Shown one piece after another: positions 11,601 to 12,392 of a DNA stretch of 12,392 nucleotides. The translations under genes and the position numbers were made by a program. Position 1 is the stretch's first letter, and every line of letters begins with the position of its first letter. The notes under the pieces were generated by a model that saw only the letters and a program-made list of their open reading frames with translations, was not told the origin of the DNA and did not search any database. This DNA is from Candidatus Moraniibacteriota bacterium (GTDB lineage Bacteria > Patescibacteriota > Minisyncoccia > Moranbacterales > UBA9337). The stretch lies in contig JALNYX010000023.1 in the NCBI GenBank assembly GCA_023229615.1, positions 1,742 to 14,133 of the forward strand, written 5' to 3'.

Positions 11601-12392
11601 TTATATTTTTATCAAAGTTAGTCTATCACCTTTCCGCTGGATTTTCAACCCCCCAAAACTTGCTTGCTGAAGTTTGTTTTTTTTACTGTTAGCAATCTTG
11701 AGAAGCTCTTTGATATTTCCCAGCTCAATATTGTGTAGCCCGGATAATTGAGAAATTGATTCTCGGAGTACTTGGCGCTGGAGAGAAAGAGGAAGATTGA
11801 GTAGGGCGGAAATATTGATGGTAATTTTATTTTCATTGGTAGTGATTATTTTTTGGCTTTCTTTTCGGGCGGAATTTTGGATGTATTCAAAATCATCGGA
11901 AATCGTTTCTGCCAGTGCGGAGAGATTTTTTTTGATGGAGATTTTGAAATTTTTTTCCAAATATGGAATCAGGCGATGGCGGATTTTGTTGCGAAAAAAA
12001 ACGGTATCCGCATTGGTCTTGTCTATACGATAATAGATTTTTTTTTCTTTCAAATATGTTTCAATTTCTTTGCGTGATGTGTTGAGTAGAGGGCGGATAA
12101 TATGTTTATTTTTAGCAGAGATGGCAGAAAGCCCTTGCAATCCGCTACCGCGCAAAACGCGCATTAGGACGGTTTCTGCCAAGTCATCCTGGTTGTGTCC
12201 GACAGCAATGAGGTTGAAATTTTCTTTTTTGAGAACTTTTTCAAAAAAAGCATAGCGGATTTGGCGAAGCTTGTTTTCCAGATTTTCTCCGTTTTTTAAC
12301 GTAGTCATTTTTTTGGCATTGAGAACGTTGATTTTGAGAGAATATTTTTTCGCCAATTCTCGGACATATTTTTCGTCGGTGTCGCTGTCTTT
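11601..12392 (-). CDS. tilS: tRNA(Ile)-lysidine synthase, N-terminus outside the window (partial)
   Basis: TilS attaches lysine to C34 of the CAU-anticodon tRNA-Ile, so that it reads AUA and not AUG. The frame is open to the right edge, giving about 263 residues. The first visible residues (KDSDTDEKYVRELAKKYSLKINV) continue the PP-loop domain, so a TTG at 12356-12354 is internal and not the start. The ATP-binding SGGxDS loop lies off the edge. Visible landmarks are AVGHNQDDLAETVLMRVLRGSGLQGLSA, IIRPLL and the R-N-K-I-R-H-R-L-IPYL stretch that recognises tRNA, followed by the helical connecting domain. The C-terminus ends soon after FGGLKIQRKGDRLTLIKI, so there is no second large C-terminal domain. 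This short form occurs in many small-genome bacteria. It lies 20 bp upstream of ftsH, in the same direction. Confidence 0.95.
   Translation of the reverse strand, partial: KDSDTDEKYVRELAKKYSLKINVLNAKKMTTLKNGENLENKLRQIRYAFFEKVLKKENFNLIAVGHNQDDLAETVLMRVLRGSGLQGLSAISAKNKHIIRPLLNTSRKEIETYLKEKKIYYRIDKTNADTVFFRNKIRHRLIPYLEKNFKISIKKNLSALAETISDDFEYIQNSARKESQKIITTNENKITINISALLNLPLSLQRQVLRESISQLSGLHNIELGNIKELLKIANSKKNKLQQASFGGLKIQRKGDRLTLIKI

Noticed and set aside
12354..12356. TTG as the start of tilS
   Set aside because: The frame stays open to the window edge with TilS-like sequence, and the ATP-binding loop must lie further upstream.

Overview
The window reads as a small, AT-rich, gene-dense bacterial chromosome segment, most likely from a Patescibacteria/CPR lineage. 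This is inferred from protein character, low GC, compact layout, tRNA genes without encoded CCA, and a CPR-style diversity-generating retroelement (DGR). I cannot name the phylum from sequence alone. All genes read sensibly with the standard bacterial code.

Positions 1-2000 hold a DGR, the most notable content. The left edge is the last 38 codons of a target gene that carries the variable repeat (VR, 1-114). A matching template repeat (TR) lies at 439-548. Across 110 aligned bases the two differ at 22 positions. All 22 fall on template adenines and none on the 79 other template bases, which is the hallmark of adenine-specific mutagenic retrohoming. A DGR-type reverse transcriptase (954-1955) follows. 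Between TR and RT, on the opposite strand, is an Avd-like four-helix-bundle accessory protein. Its 5' end is broken or switchable at a run of ten G (925-934). An intrinsic terminator closes the target gene, a candidate promoter for the template RNA overlaps it, and a bidirectional terminator closes the RT.

Positions 2000-6250 are housekeeping. They hold gpmI (glycolytic phosphoglycerate mutase, minus strand), rny (RNase Y) divergent from it across a promoter region with an operator-like palindrome, a HU-family DNA-binding protein with a very strong ribosome binding site, and tRNA-Pro(UGG) with its own consensus-like promoter and terminator.

Positions 6250-9590 are an envelope and signalling stretch. 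They hold an orphan MlaC/Ttg2D-like exported protein (minus strand), a divergent TspO/MBR membrane protein, then an ECF sigma factor, a three-helix membrane protein that is probably its anti-sigma partner, and a small secreted protein ending in a DxNxDGxxD calcium-binding-like motif. The last three look like one stress-signalling module.

Positions 9590-12392, all on the minus strand, hold tilS (partial, running off the right edge), ftsH and tRNA-Val(GAC). The three may form one transcription unit ending at a shared bidirectional terminator. A 34-bp perfect palindrome sits between ftsH and the tRNA.
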